A model generated the notes under the pieces. It saw only the letters and a list, made by a program, of their open reading frames with translations. It made no database searches and was not told where the DNA came from. Positions 45,914 through 57,867 of a DNA stretch of 64,000 bases are shown piece after piece. Numbering within the stretch: position 1 is the stretch's first letter; each line of letters starts with the position of its first letter. The stretch spans positions 15,223,983 through 15,287,982 of the forward strand of contig CM067568.1 of NCBI GenBank assembly GCA_034336665.1. The letters are read 5' to 3'. Made by a program: the position numbers and the translations under genes. The DNA is from Luscinia megarhynchos. Taxonomy: Eukaryota > Chordata > Aves > Passeriformes > Turdidae.

Positions 45914-48749
45914 CTGTCCTGAAGCCAGGACTTCTCAGTCACGGCATAGCTGGGAACGTGAGCGTCTTTGATCCTTGCCATGGCACCATATTGACTGAAG
46001 GAGACCATGGGAGAGTCTGGATTTAGTGCTGATTTTAGGGGATCAATGGGATCCCCCAAGAGGGTGTTCATCTCCTCACACAGTTTGCTGCTGGAAGTTT
46101 AGTCAGTGTTTTAGACAGAGCACAAAACTCATGAGTGCTGAAAGCTGTTGTAAAATCACCTCCCAATGAGCAAATTAACAGCAGACTCCCAGACCTCATC
46201 AGCCAGGGCTCTGCATGAGACCCTAAATGATGGAAAAATCTATTTTAAGAATGTTTAGGGAACTTCTCAGGACATGATAATTTTAAAAAAATTTAGTGTG
46301 CTGAATATAATATTTTGTGCCCTGCTGCGAGTACAGCCTCTGTTCAATACCCAGTGCCTGTGCAGACACACAAGGTGGTGAAATATGGTGGGTAGAGGTC
46401 TCTTCTTTGGGGAAGTGTGACAGAGGAAATTCACTGTGGAAGCATCCACTTTCAACCAATATCACTTCACAGGTGAGAATAAATTAAATACAAACACCTT
46501 GATTTTCAAAGTCCAACTGATCTGTATTCTTGTCCATATAACTATGTGGTTGAATGAGTGAGCAATTCATGAGTGATTAGGATAAGAGATGGGAAATGGT
46601 GCAAATAAGGACATTGCACAGAGTAGAAAGAACACCATCAATAATGTGATATTATTGCCTGCCTTGCAGAAAAAGCCACATAGATAAAATGCATTATTAT
46701 TAACTTGCAAAGTATCAAATATTATTTTCCATCAGAACTTAAAAATGTCTTCAGGTCTGTCTGCAAAATATTCATGAATTGTTGGCTTTTTACTTGCCTA
46801 GTTGCATCCTGTCTCGGGGCCATGTCCTTCAGGCAGAGATGGCTGTGTTTGTGGATGGGTAGGCTGTTTCCTCATCCCATCCCCACGAAGGACTCTGGTC
46901 CTGTTTTTGTGCTTCTGGTGCAGTGACATTCGCCTGCAAACAGGCAGGAGTGTGCTGTGTTGCAGCCACAGTGATGCTCCTTGTGTTGTCTTCCATCATG
47001 GAAAATCTGACAAATGGATTTTAAAAGGGGAAAAACAGTCAAATAGGTTGGATGGAGGAAATCTGGCTTAAACAAACAATGTGCAACTCAACCCTACCTG
47101 CCATGGGCATGCCTGAGGGTAGCCAGGGACAGACACATGAAAATCACAATAAATATTGGGCAGAAAGAAGGGAGACTCCATTGTTTGTCTCCTTTTCCCT
47201 CCCATCCTGCTCCTGTTTGTACAGTCCCCATAATGACACATGTATCTTGGCCTGCTGGACTTCAGACTCTGGTGTGTGTGTGTTTTGGGCACTGAGTTCA
47301 GAGCCCAAAATTAGAAAGAGGATGAAAAGAAAACACATTTCCAACACCGCTTAGCTGGAACGAAAGCATTTCTGCTACCCTGCCTGACACTCTGGCTGGC
47401 AGGAGCACCCACTGGGTCCCAGCCCCACTGCCCGGGCACACAGCCAGTCTCTCCTCACCAAGGTGAGCAAATTATTCCTTGTATGGCAGAGCAGGGGTCC
47501 TGTCCCACCATGCATCCTGGAAGAAGCAGACCCCAGCTCTCCTACTGGCCATGCAGAGCAGCTGGGAGACCAGCAAATATAAAAGGAAGCAGAATAACCT
47601 GTTCCCAAAACCACTGTGAGATGCTCAGCCGCAGGAAAGTGCAAGCTTTAACAGTCTCAGAGCTGTAAAGCTGGAGGAGAAAGGCTTGCCTGGGCTGTGG
47701 GTCTGCCAGCTCTGCAGTGCTGCCCCAGCAATGCTCTGCCATGCAGTGACAGCTGGGAACCTCACTGGGGCTGAGGAGGGTCTTTGGGAAGCTGGGGCAC
47801 CTAGGAGAAGCTTCTGACTAGCTGCCAGGCATTAAGAGTAGCAGAAGTCATTGCTCAGAACTTCATTTGTACCTTGAAAGTGCTCTGGTATCCAAGCTGG
47901 TCACCAGCCAACGAAAATCTGTGCCAAAAGCTGAACCAGAAAGGGGGACTTTGGTAGGAAGGAAAAATCAAAACCAAATCTGTCCCTTCTGCCCCTGTCT
48001 CCTGGAGGTGAGAAGCTGCTAAAGGGCTCAAGTAGAAGTGTAGCTGTTGCAGAGAAGTTCAACTGGACCCGGCAGTGTGATGAGGCAGGGACCATCCTCC
48101 TGTCCCATCTCCTCAACCTGCAAACTCCCAGTGGATGGCTGGGACATGCAGATGCAGAAGGCTGTAAGAACTACATGGATTTTGCTGACTTGAGCTCTGG
48201 TAGCTCTGGTTTTCCTCATCTTGAAAAAAGAAAACATATTGCCCCACAGTTGTATTGCATGAGTAGCTCTGGAACAATCAACGTGGAGTTTTGTGGAAGG
48301 TGAGGGAGACGCAGGTACAACTTAATCTGATATTTGTTATATTCCTTTTATATAGCCAGTGATTATAAATCTTGCAAGATAGTATAATGGCCTAATTAGC
48401 CTTACCACAGGAGTCTGAAAATAGCACTGCAGGGGTGATGTCAGCCTTACTTTAAACTTCAGTGTATACTGAATATCTATGGCATGAACAGAAGCATCAG
48501 GACACCAAAAAGGCAATGTCAAGCCCTCACAGGTTGGGCAGTTAGAGCTTTGAGATGTGTGTTGCCTATGTCTCATTTCGAGTTGCCAAGTGCAAGACAT
48601 GAGAGATTGGATGTGGGAAGGTTGTCAGCCTTTGGGACTGGACCTGGGGCCAGCCAGGGCCATGCTGAACATGCATAAAGAGCTACAAAAAAGCTAATCA
48701 GGAAAATTGAAATTTATATGATTCTTGCTAGGTAACACAAGGAGTAGTT
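45914..48749. other. Single-copy non-coding stretch
   Basis: No gene or repeat family recognised. A short (TG)n run lies at 47271-47283. Confidence 0.5.
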
Positions 48750-48880
48750 ACACTTTGCTGATAATCTCTGGGTGCCTTATTTCCCTCACTCTGAAATGAG
48801 GATGATGGTTTGCTCTTATCTTGCAGGTAAGCCACAAAGACACATTTGTTAAAGTCTGCATAATACTTGTAGAGGATGCA
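48750..48880 (-). mobile_element. MIR-type SINE relic, antisense
   Basis: The plus strand reads 'aatctctgggtgccttattt' and 'ccctcactctgaaatgagga' then 'tgatggtttgctc'. It ends with 'gacacatttgttaaagtc' and 'tgcataatacttgtagagg'. This follows the reversed MIR-like order known from sauropsids: CTCTGTGCCTCAGTTTCCC, CATCTGTAAAATGAGGATAAT, then AATTAGTTAATGTTTGTAAAGC. Diverged and non-coding. An AG/GT splice-like junction lies inside at 48826/48827. Confidence 0.65.
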
Positions 48881-50249
48881 GACACTGGGATGAGACCCTC
48901 ACAGAAACACCCAGAAACTAAAGCCTAAGTTAAGACAATATTTTCCAACTGGGAGACATCCATCTTGTGACACTGTTTAGGTCCAGTGACTTTTATCTCT
49001 GCAATGCCAGTCAAGCCACTAAATGCCTGCATTTGATGGATGCTGGGGCAGCACGGATGCAATTGCTCATTGTCAGGCTGATCCAAAGGTCACAGCTTCG
49101 ATAAGCTTTGGATCAAAATCCAAAACAGTCCCTGACACATCCCTCAGGTTTGAAAGAACAATAAATTTATTAATTTAGCTTTAGTGTTGGGTAGTAGCTG
49201 GTGCCACCTTTATCTGTTTCTCCTGAGAAAATAAACCCAGCATCACCATCCCCAAAAGAGCACCGTGATGCTGCAACAGGCTGTTAACCTTTACAGCATA
49301 GGACAAAGGCTTTGTGGGGGAGGAGAAGGAGGGCAGGAGTTTTGGGATGACCCAAAGGCTCTTCAACACCTCTCTTGCTGAATGGCTCCATGGAAGTGGC
49401 TGTGTGCCCCAAGCTTTGTGAGGAGTGATGGTGCTTGTGAATCTGACCCTGGATGCCCACTGGAGCCTGCCACAGCAGAGCCTCAGTGCCAAGGACACTG
49501 TTATTGAAACAACAGAGTAAAAAGGGGTCACTTTTTGGGGATCACTGTAGGGGGCTATTGTGGCTCACCCTTAATCCTTTAAAAACTAGTATACAGTCTC
49601 CAGCATTATAATTAGCCCAGATGGTTTCAAGAAAGATGCAAGAAGTAGGCACAGATAAACTATCTCTGAGTCTAGCTTTTAATACCAAAATACCTTTTTT
49701 TTTTTTTGTTTGTTTTATTTCCTTTCCTTTCCCAACTTTGGTTGACAGGTGCTACTACAAGGTCATTGACACCACTGTTGCCTAAACACGCACATCCCCC
49801 ATTTCCTTTTCAATCTGGATGTATTCTTGGAGGAGCCCAAGGGGATTGCTGAACCACACAGCACACCCAGACTGGGGATGGACAGAGGGGCTGAGAATGA
49901 ATCCAGAGGAGGAGTGGATAGGATGGGGGTGATGAAAAACTGAGACCTATGAGAAGGCACAAGTGTGGCAGAAATGGAGGAAGCACTGTGGACTTTATTC
50001 TCTGTCTGCGGGAACATCAACATTGAAATCTCTGCTTGGATCTGGATTTGTTGACACAAAATCCACTGCCCAGATGTGGGGGGTTGGAAAGAGTTTACCT
50101 GTTCCATTCCCAGGGCTATCTCAGGAACACAACTCCACGGGCTGGAGCAGTTGTAGTGTATCTGTCTGTCTCTTATCTAGTGTGTAACCTCCTGGACTGA
50201 AGACATAATGTACTGTCTATCCTTTCTGTGATAAAAATAAAGCATATAA
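48881..50249. other. Single-copy non-coding stretch
   Basis: No gene recognised. A T-rich patch with a 13-base T run lies at 49693-49731. Confidence 0.5.
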
Positions 50250-50277
50250 AACACACACATACACACACACACACACA
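50250..50277 (+). repeat. (AC)n microsatellite
   Basis: About 14 AC units with one T interruption (ACACACACAT ACACACAC...). It is a potential length-polymorphic locus. Confidence 0.95.
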
Positions 50278-52949
50278 ATCCCAGGCCAAAAATTCCCTTA
50301 GGGGAACATACTGTGACTAGATAAGAAGGTACTAGCTGGCACGTAGTTACCTCTTTGCTTCCTAACTGGGACACTCAGGGAAGGGTGGAGCTGGTTCTGG
50401 TGTAGGGCCACGGGAGAAGGGGGAGAGAGATGTCATGGGATGGATAGCAAGATAAAGAAAGAGCCATGGAAAGAGCCAGCTCAAGGAAAAGAAATCAAAA
50501 GCAGACTGGACTCATTCCAGGTTTTCATAACCCCTCCAGCCAGCTGTAAAATGTGAGAATTTCTGGGCCATGAGCAGCAAGCCCATGTCCTGAGGGACTG
50601 AACAGGAGGTCTTTGGGGCTCAGAGCATCAACTTCTATATGAGACAACAACTGGAAAACCTCCTGGAAACTGGAAATGCCCTTGGAACACTCCTGGAGAG
50701 TTGGCATGTGTATGACATGTCGTGCATGACACCGCATGTTGCTGGTGCTTGACACACTGCACCCCCGTGGGTCAGCTTTCCTTCTGGGAGCAGTCTGTTC
50801 CTCCTGGGGGCTGATTTTTCCATCTCTCCTCTGCTACAGGTTCCCTTCAGTGGTGCTGGTAAATTTGTGGGCAGTATCTTCTTCTGAATGACAGATGTGC
50901 CTGGCATCCTCCTGGGCACATGGGGAGAATCTGCTGCCAGGTCCTGAGAGATGTGTCCAACATGCCAGAGGCTGGTGGGATTTGTGAAACACTGAATGAA
51001 AGAGAGCTTTGAAGGAAAGGTGGAAGTGACAGAGAAGGGAAACCAGAGGCTCAGTATGTTTATGAAACAACCTTGCTGGAGATCCCGAGCCCAGCTCAGC
51101 ATCCAAGGTCACCAGACTCAAACCCACTGCTCAGATTTTTCACTCACTCTGGGTTCTCTTTGTACATCCAAAGCAATATAATGGATGAAGGAGAATTGCA
51201 GTCATAATCAACCCTTATCTCCAGTGTTTACACAGTGCTTAAAAACTGTCAGAACCACACCAGTGCTTCCCTTCCTGTCAACAACTTCTGCTGGCTCCAC
51301 GGCTTGGCAACCAGCAAGGCAGTGGCTCCCACATCGTATTTTTGTACCATTCTGCACCCAGGAACTCACTCCCCCTGCTTCAAATATCTCCCTTCCTCAA
51401 CATCTCTTGCCCTCAAGTACCTTCAGGGAAAGCAATTTTTATAAACCCAGCAGCTGGATGAAAATGTTTGGTTTATCTTTCTTTTGGAGAAGGTGTAACC
51501 TGCTGCTGCCTTGATGCTCCCTGCAGGGGAAGGGCAGTTGTGCTGGGACCCTGCCAAGGATGCATTTTACAGGTGTCTGCTGGCTGGAGGATGCCAGCAG
51601 CCCAAAAGATCACCAGTCGTGGGCAGGGCTCTTTGGAAACATTTTCACAACTAACTGGCTTAGATAGTGGAGTAAAACATGCATTTCCCAAAAGAGGGTA
51701 TCTCATTTTCACTTTGATGGATGGGCTCAAGTGTTGAGTCAGAATGAAAAGATAATATTTGTGGAAAGCCCACATACTTCAGAAGAACTTAAAGCTTCTT
51801 TTTCCTTTGGTCTCTTTGTAGTATTTTTAAGAAAAAGTTAACTCAAATTTTAAGAACTGCGCTAGGATGGAATAGGAAAACATTTGGTTCTGAAAATGTC
51901 AATATTACATATTTGGACATTTTCTGTGTTTGTTTTTTTAAAACAAACAAAACAAAACATTGAAATTTATACTGGCTTTGCTAAAAATGTCAGTTCCATC
52001 AAAATGACATTTTCCAACGAGAAACTGGTTCATGCTTCCCCCCCTTTTTTGCTGACTGCTTGCACTTTCTCCAGAAAAAGTCTGGGTTTTACTGGGAACA
52101 AACACGTTGTGTGCACCCAGGGGCATTTGCACGTGCAAAAAATGCCTTTGGTTGTTGGTGCCTGCATGGCAATGCACACACCAGGAAAATGCTCCTGCTC
52201 ATGGAGCCTTTGCCTGCAGCTTGCTTGGACTGAGTGAAGAATTGAGCTGCGGCCAGCTGATGAAATAAACTCAAGCATCCTCTGCCTCAGCAGACCAGCC
52301 TTCTCGGGAGGGAGAGGCAGCCCTTTATTGCTGTGCTGCCAGATGCAGCCCTGGTGCCAGCCAGGCCCTGCTGCTGCCCTGCTGTGAAGCCACCTGGCCT
52401 GTGCACCCTTGGGCAGCGCCAAACCTGCCCTGGCCCTGGGCACTCTGGCAGGAGGCTGTGAGAAAGGACAGCTGGGGAGCCATCACAAACACAGGTTGCA
52501 CTGTGAACACCAGTCAGCCTGCAGTTTGAGTCAGTGAGGCGTACTTCCCATGGGAACTCTTAGTCCTGGCTAACTTCAGGCAGGACCAATTAGAGCAGGG
52601 AGTAAATACACTTAGCATGCTCAGGAAAATACATCTAAAGCTGTTTATACACATTCCTTTGGACCAGTCAGCAACAAAAATGTCCTTACAGCTGTTTCCT
52701 CCTTCCTTTCTTCCCTCTCTCTCTGTGTGCCTCTTCAAAAATAAAGCTCGCTGGCCTCACCTAACCCTTGCTGGGTTTACTCTATTCCCTCCCAAGCCTG
52801 TCAGCTCCCGTGTGCCACCAGCCCCTCGACTGCTGAGCCTCCAGCACACCTCGAACTCCAGCGTTTTCCTGGCTCCCCAAAAGGAGCCAAGAGGAAAATG
52901 CAACGCAACAGAAGCCAAGAGGAAAAAGGTTTGCATGTTTCCTTATAGT
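50278..52949. other. Single-copy non-coding stretch
   Basis: No gene or repeat family recognised. The GC-rich part at 52200-52460 has overlapping frames on the minus strand in three phases, an effect of composition. Confidence 0.5.
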
Positions 52950-53110
52950 CAAGGAGCTGATACCTTGCAGCAAATCACCTCCATCAGCTGGGGCCACCTT
53001 CGTCATCGGGCCGGGCTTTGCGCACACGGTGCGCTCGGTCGGCCCTAATGGCACGCTGAGAGCTGCTGCCAGAGCCATAAATGCCATCTAACAGGGACGG
53101 CCTGGGTGAT
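52950..53110 (+). promoter_or_regulatory. CpG-dense short block, possible exon or conserved element
   Basis: Nine or so CpGs lie within 53000-53055 ('cttcgtcatcgggccgggct', 'gcgcacacggtgcgctcggt'), a density unmatched nearby. A splice-acceptor-like 'gctgataccttgcag' ends at 52970. The frame from 52972 stays open for 39 codons to a TAA at 53089-53091, giving a peptide containing ATFVIGPGFAHTVRSVGPNG. The minus strand is also open here from an ATG at 53085-53087. I do not recognise either peptide. It may be a terminal exon, a fragment of a processed copy, or a conserved regulatory block. Confidence 0.3.
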
Positions 53111-53504
53111 GGGGCAGGGCCACAGGCAACAGGGAACCCGGATCTCATGTCTGAGACCACTGCCCTGCCCGCAGGGTCGCTGATTTCCTCATTGCTACCA
53201 TGCTCAACTCAACGTGCGTGTCCTGTGATCAGTCACATTAACTACACGGGGCTTCTCCTGTTCTCCAGGTGAGGCCCTGGGGCCTTTGGAGGAGAACTCC
53301 AGATGAAAGGTTCACTTGTGCACCATAAATTTGGCTTGGTCCTAAAGAAAATTCTTCCCATTAAGTTTCACTGTAAACCAGTATTTTGTTTCACAAAAGA
53401 AGTGGGGTACTGTAATTTGGACTCATTCAAGATCAGAAGGGTTTCCTCTTCAAAGGATAAAACCTGAATATGACTAAACCCTCTATGATATAAAAACCAA
53501 ACCC
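53111..53504. other. Single-copy non-coding stretch
   Basis: Nothing recognisable as gene or repeat. Confidence 0.45.
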
Positions 53505-53529
53505 TTTTTATTTTATTTTATTTTTTTAA
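53505..53529 (+). repeat. (TTTTA)n simple repeat
   Basis: Three to four TTTTA units followed by a T run. Confidence 0.9.
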
Positions 53530-53904
53530 TCTGGACAAGACTAGTTGGACTTACTTTATATTTCATATAACTTATTACACCACATTTTAAAAAGTTGTTT
53601 CAAGATTTTAAAGAATAGCACCCTCCATACTAAAAATATTTCAAGATATTTGGGAATTTTGACAGAGCTGCATTCCCCAAAGGAAAACCCACTCTTCCTG
53701 TGTTTGCCCTCCCAGCAGTTTGATGATTTTCTATGCTGTACAACTGAGGTGTCAGAGTGACAGCACCTCCAGAGCTGGGCAGGCAAGAGGAGAGATTCAT
53801 CTTCCCCAAACAACAAGGATGGGCAAGGCTCTTTGGTTTGCAAAGCTTTCTCCTTCCAATCCAGCTGTGGTTAAATGGCTGGCCAGTACGTGCCAGACAA
53901 ACTG

Positions 53905-53966
53905 GAGGAATCCACTCAGCATTGAGGAATCCACTCACCAGCTCAGAGGAATCCACTAGGCATTGA
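53905..53966 (+). repeat. Tandem repeat with three GAGGAATCCACT units
   Basis: GAGGAATCCACT occurs at 53905-53916, 53924-53935 and 53946-53957. The spacers are 'cagcatt' and 'caccagctca', and the third copy is followed by 'aggcattga'. Unit lengths are 19 and 22 bp. The spacers are related, so this is a local tandem duplication and not a CRISPR array. Confidence 0.9.
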
Positions 53967-56566
53967 AGTCACAAGTCCAGTTTTCTGGAAAGAGCTCTCT
54001 GCCAAGCTCAAGGAGGCTGAGCTTGAGAACCTCTGGCAGAAACACACACATATGCATGCACAGACACACAGAGCAATACTCAGCATTTGCTCAGAGTACT
54101 TTAAAGCTTAAATCTGGTGATCACAGTGGCTTTGTGAGCACATCTCACTAACTGAGCAGTTCCAGGCCTTATTTGGTCAACCCTCTCCACCTTCCCTCAT
54201 GCTTGTAAATGCTTGGAAGTGATGCCATGCCTCACTTTTTGGTCCATAAAGTAGGATAGAATCTAAGACACGATTCTGTGTGCATGTTTAGGTCTGGCAG
54301 GTTAACAGTAGGTAAATATCTGATGGGAGGAGAAGGCAGGACCAGATGAGTTCAGATGAGCAAGAGAGGATCATGCAATCATCAAAATGCAAGATATCTG
54401 TGGGAACTGCTTGGTTTTGTCACAGATTTCCACACATCTAAAGACTAAGTGAAGTGAAACCCCCTGTCTTGGGTCTGAAGTGTCTAGGAGAGTTCTCCCT
54501 CCATTCAGACATGGTATCCCAAACACAAAGGAATGAAGAAGACTTTGGTTATGGCTTATAAGACTACACCTAGTCCACACAGGAAGGAAGATCAAGATCT
54601 TTGCCACACAAAGAAGAATTTAAGCCACACAATTACACCTGTCTTCCAAACAAAAAACACTCCTTCTGAAACAATGCTTGAAAGCCATCTAGATGATCAG
54701 CCAGCCAGCAGACTCCATCAAGGAAAAAGACCATTTTTGCACGTGTCAAGTCACCCAGCAATGCAGCACAACAATGGGGGTGGTAAGAGGTAGCCAGCAC
54801 TGCCCAGAAGAGCAGATGGCAAAATGTCCACAGCACCATCCCACAGGAGCACCTCTGTGACAGGAAAACCATTCAACCACTAGTGAACCTAAGCAAAGAA
54901 CAGTCTTGCTGGAAAGCTGAGATTCAGTGAAATCAGTGTTAACAAGTGATTAGTGCCTTTCCTTGAAAAAGTTCAATTATTTTTCTTCTATTGGAAATCT
55001 GAAAAGCCTTTAAGTGAAAGATCTTCATCAAGCAGCTGAAAACGTATCTTTCCTTTTCCAACAGAACCTGTAAATTTCCATGGAATAAGTCAATGAAAAC
55101 AAACATTTTGTCACTCACATCAACATTTTCCAGGAAGGAGGGAGAGGATAAGGGGAAACATTATTTTTGACAAGGTCTGCAGACTGGCAGAGCTCTTTAA
55201 TAAATAGATCAGGCCAGAGCATACGACTCCAGTCCACATGGCAGAACGGTTGGTCCCTGAAAGGCTGATAGAGATCTTGTTGGCTGAGTTTCCCCTGTGG
55301 TTGACAGAGCATTAGCTAAAGACAGGATACAGGCAACCAGTCCTGCTGAGAGTGACTGGATGCCAAACCAGTGGCTGGCAAGATCTCTAAAGCCTTAATG
55401 ATAGAACGCAAATGCTCACACAGAGACCTGAGCAGCAGAGAGTTTGCTAGCTGGGGAACTGCAGGCTACCACATACCGTAACAGGAGCTTGCTCTCAAAG
55501 AGTGAGAAAAAAAAATAACAAAAAAGAGAGAAGGTCGGCTCTTCAAGTATTTCCAAGGTGGTTATAACCTTTCTCCAAGGAGGAAAATCCAACATTAAAC
55601 ACCAGAAGAATAAATCAGCTGCAGAGACTGGCAAAAGGCTGAGAATCTAAATTACAGCAAGGTCAATAGGAAGCAGGGGGCTGCTCAGAGGGAGCCAGAG
55701 TGAGAAATTCAGCACATCTGGTAGGTACAAAGCAATGCCCTTCGGGCAAGCTCAGCCCCCAGCCCACCCCTATGCAGGGCCTAGAACTCAGCAGAGGGAA
55801 CAACACGAGCAGAGACGGCTGTGGGGAGGTCCTGTCTGAGGGAAATCCGTCTGCAGGAGGGTGGAGGGGGACAAAGGAAAAAAAAAGGCAGGTGAATAAA
55901 TGAGAAGCAGCAGTGTTGAGGCTGTGCAGCTCGTGTGGCCGCCTGAACAGATGTGAGCTGCTGCCTCTGCTGGCTCAGGGGGTGCTCTCCTGCTCTGGAG
56001 GCAGAGCTGGCTGAAGTGTTTTCTTTGGTGTGGTTGTATTTATGCCAACAGCAGGGCTGCACAGCCCCTGGCACAGCCAGCCCCACCACACATCTCACAG
56101 CAGAGCTCCAGGGCAGCCCTGTCCATCCCCACCGTAGAGGGGCGATGCTTTGACAGCCCTCTGCTTCACACAGCTCATGGGACTTAAAATCAATGCAGGG
56201 AAGCCTTAAAGCTCCCCCTAAATGTCCGTGGGGAGCAGGCAGGCCTGGGCATTGGCACAGCACAGGAGGGAGTCCAAGCAGACCTCTGGAGAAGAAAATA
56301 AGAGCAGCATGCAGCTGATTTTTCTGTTGATTTGGAGAGACTTGTCAGTCAAGCACCCTTTGAATGTGCAATGGGTGGGTTGCAGCCCAAACCCATATTT
56401 ACAAGAAAACATCAATAAAAGCTGTATAAGCCTTGAATGTGCATGCACAGGCATGGCATGGAGAGCAAGCTGAAAACCAGGGCAAAGAGCAGGAAAAATA
56501 AGAATAGAAAAGGTTTTGCTGGAGACAAAAGTAGGTCAGAGACTGATGGTGTTTTGGGGGATGTAC
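53967..56566. other. Single-copy non-coding stretch
   Basis: No gene or repeat family recognised. A short CA-rich patch lies at 54041-54071. Confidence 0.5.
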
Positions 56567-56660
56567 CACAGAAACACAGACTATTATGAGTAGGGAAAGG
56601 GGTCCATGTGGATCATGGAGTCTAACTCCTGTATGGAGGCACAATTAGCTGGCACTGCAA
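56567..56660 (-). mobile_element. CR1 LINE 3' end, antisense fragment
   Basis: The plus strand reads 'ccacagaaacacagac', then 'agggaaaggggtccatgtgg', 'atcatggagtctaactcc' and 'tgtatgg'. This is the reverse complement of a CR1 tail (terminal repeats, then GGACTTGATGATC-type sequence). Only the last hundred or so bases remain, diverged. Confidence 0.65.
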
Positions 56661-57812
56661 TGCTGAGCTCTCTTGGGCTGTGGCACCAGCTCCCCTGGAG
56701 GCATCACCACTGTCTGCACACCACTGGGGCAAGCTCTGCTCTGCTGGGCTCAGTCAGGCACCCCTGTGGGAATGCTTCCCAGCACTTGGATATGCTTTCA
56801 GTTCAGATGGTACCAGATCAGCCCTCTGAACTCTGTCTGGGCTGAGATTTGAGCTTGCCACAATATAAAATAGATAAATTCAAACTTTGATCTCAAATGC
56901 CCCCAAGATTGTGAAGTGTTGTCAACACTTAGGAGTACTCCATTGACATTTGAATACTTTACAGTGTAATTCCCTTTTAACAGTTCATCATTTCTTGCTT
57001 GCATTATTTTTTGCTGCTATTTATCACCATATCCAACAAGATTGACCTTTGTAACTAATGCAAAGAACATGGGGAGATAAACAGCCTTTGAAGGTGACGT
57101 GGGTGGCACAATAACATAAATTCAAGCTGAATTAAATCTGGAGTTCTAGAGCTTCCACCTGATGGTGGTAAGAAAAGTGCTGGAAACCTTGCAGATGGCA
57201 GCTCCTATGTGATCCACAGGAGTAATTCCTTTCCAATGTCCCAAGGAAGGAAACAGAGATGTTGAGTGTCCCTCCCACTGCTCCCAAATGCAGGAGTTGG
57301 TGTGGTGGCAAGCTGCTGTCACCCACAGTGCTGTCACTCAGAACAGAACAACACTGTGGGAAGAATACTGAGAATTGGTCCTTTCTCTCCAGCTCTTCAG
57401 CCTGACTTTGAACTAGTTCAAGGTACTGCAACACCAGCATGAGGATAACATGTATATTTAAATATAAATAAACATTCAGGGCTATCTATGTATCATTTAA
57501 ATGTGAACAGACATGTACATTTGCACTACCTTTTTGTTCAGCTGCCAAGCTCTGCTCAGCCCAAGCCACAGTGACCTACTGAAACAGTGGCTCAGGTGGC
57601 TGCTTTGCTCAAGGTTTGGAGGAAGGGAAGAGCTGTGGCCATGACCCCAGAGAAACTGCTGCATGGGGAAGGGAGGGCAAGGAGGTGAGCTGAGGTGCTC
57701 AGTGTCACCAGGACAAAGCCAGTCAGGGTCAGAGTACAGCTTATAAAGAAGCATTTGTAAGTTCTCCAGGGTGGATTTGAAACTGGCTGTTGATACAGTG
57801 ACTAAAGCTGCA
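56661..57812. other. Single-copy non-coding stretch
   Basis: No gene or repeat family recognised. Confidence 0.5.
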
Positions 57813-57867
57813 ATCCTCAAAGGTATTTAGGTATTTGATTCTCTGGTCAAATCAAACCTTTGAGGAT
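57813..57867. mobile_element. Palindromic MITE-like relic
   Basis: ATCCTCAAAGGT at 57813-57824 is an exact inverted copy of ACCTTTGAGGAT at 57856-57867, separated by 31 bases. The flanking words ('gctgcaatcctcaaagg', 'tatttaggta', 'tgaggatctgggctcc') match what I recall of an ancient palindromic non-autonomous element common in turtles and crocodilians and scarce in birds. It carries no coding sequence. It is probably reduced by deletion of the centre. Confidence 0.6.

Noticed and set aside
45562..46071. 169-codon minus-strand frame
   Set aside because: It reads antisense through a CR1 3' untranslated region, so it is a shadow of a repeat.
53905..53966. Regularly spaced repeats resembling a minimal CRISPR array
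   Set aside because: Only three short units with related spacers, in a bird nuclear context. It is a tandem duplication.
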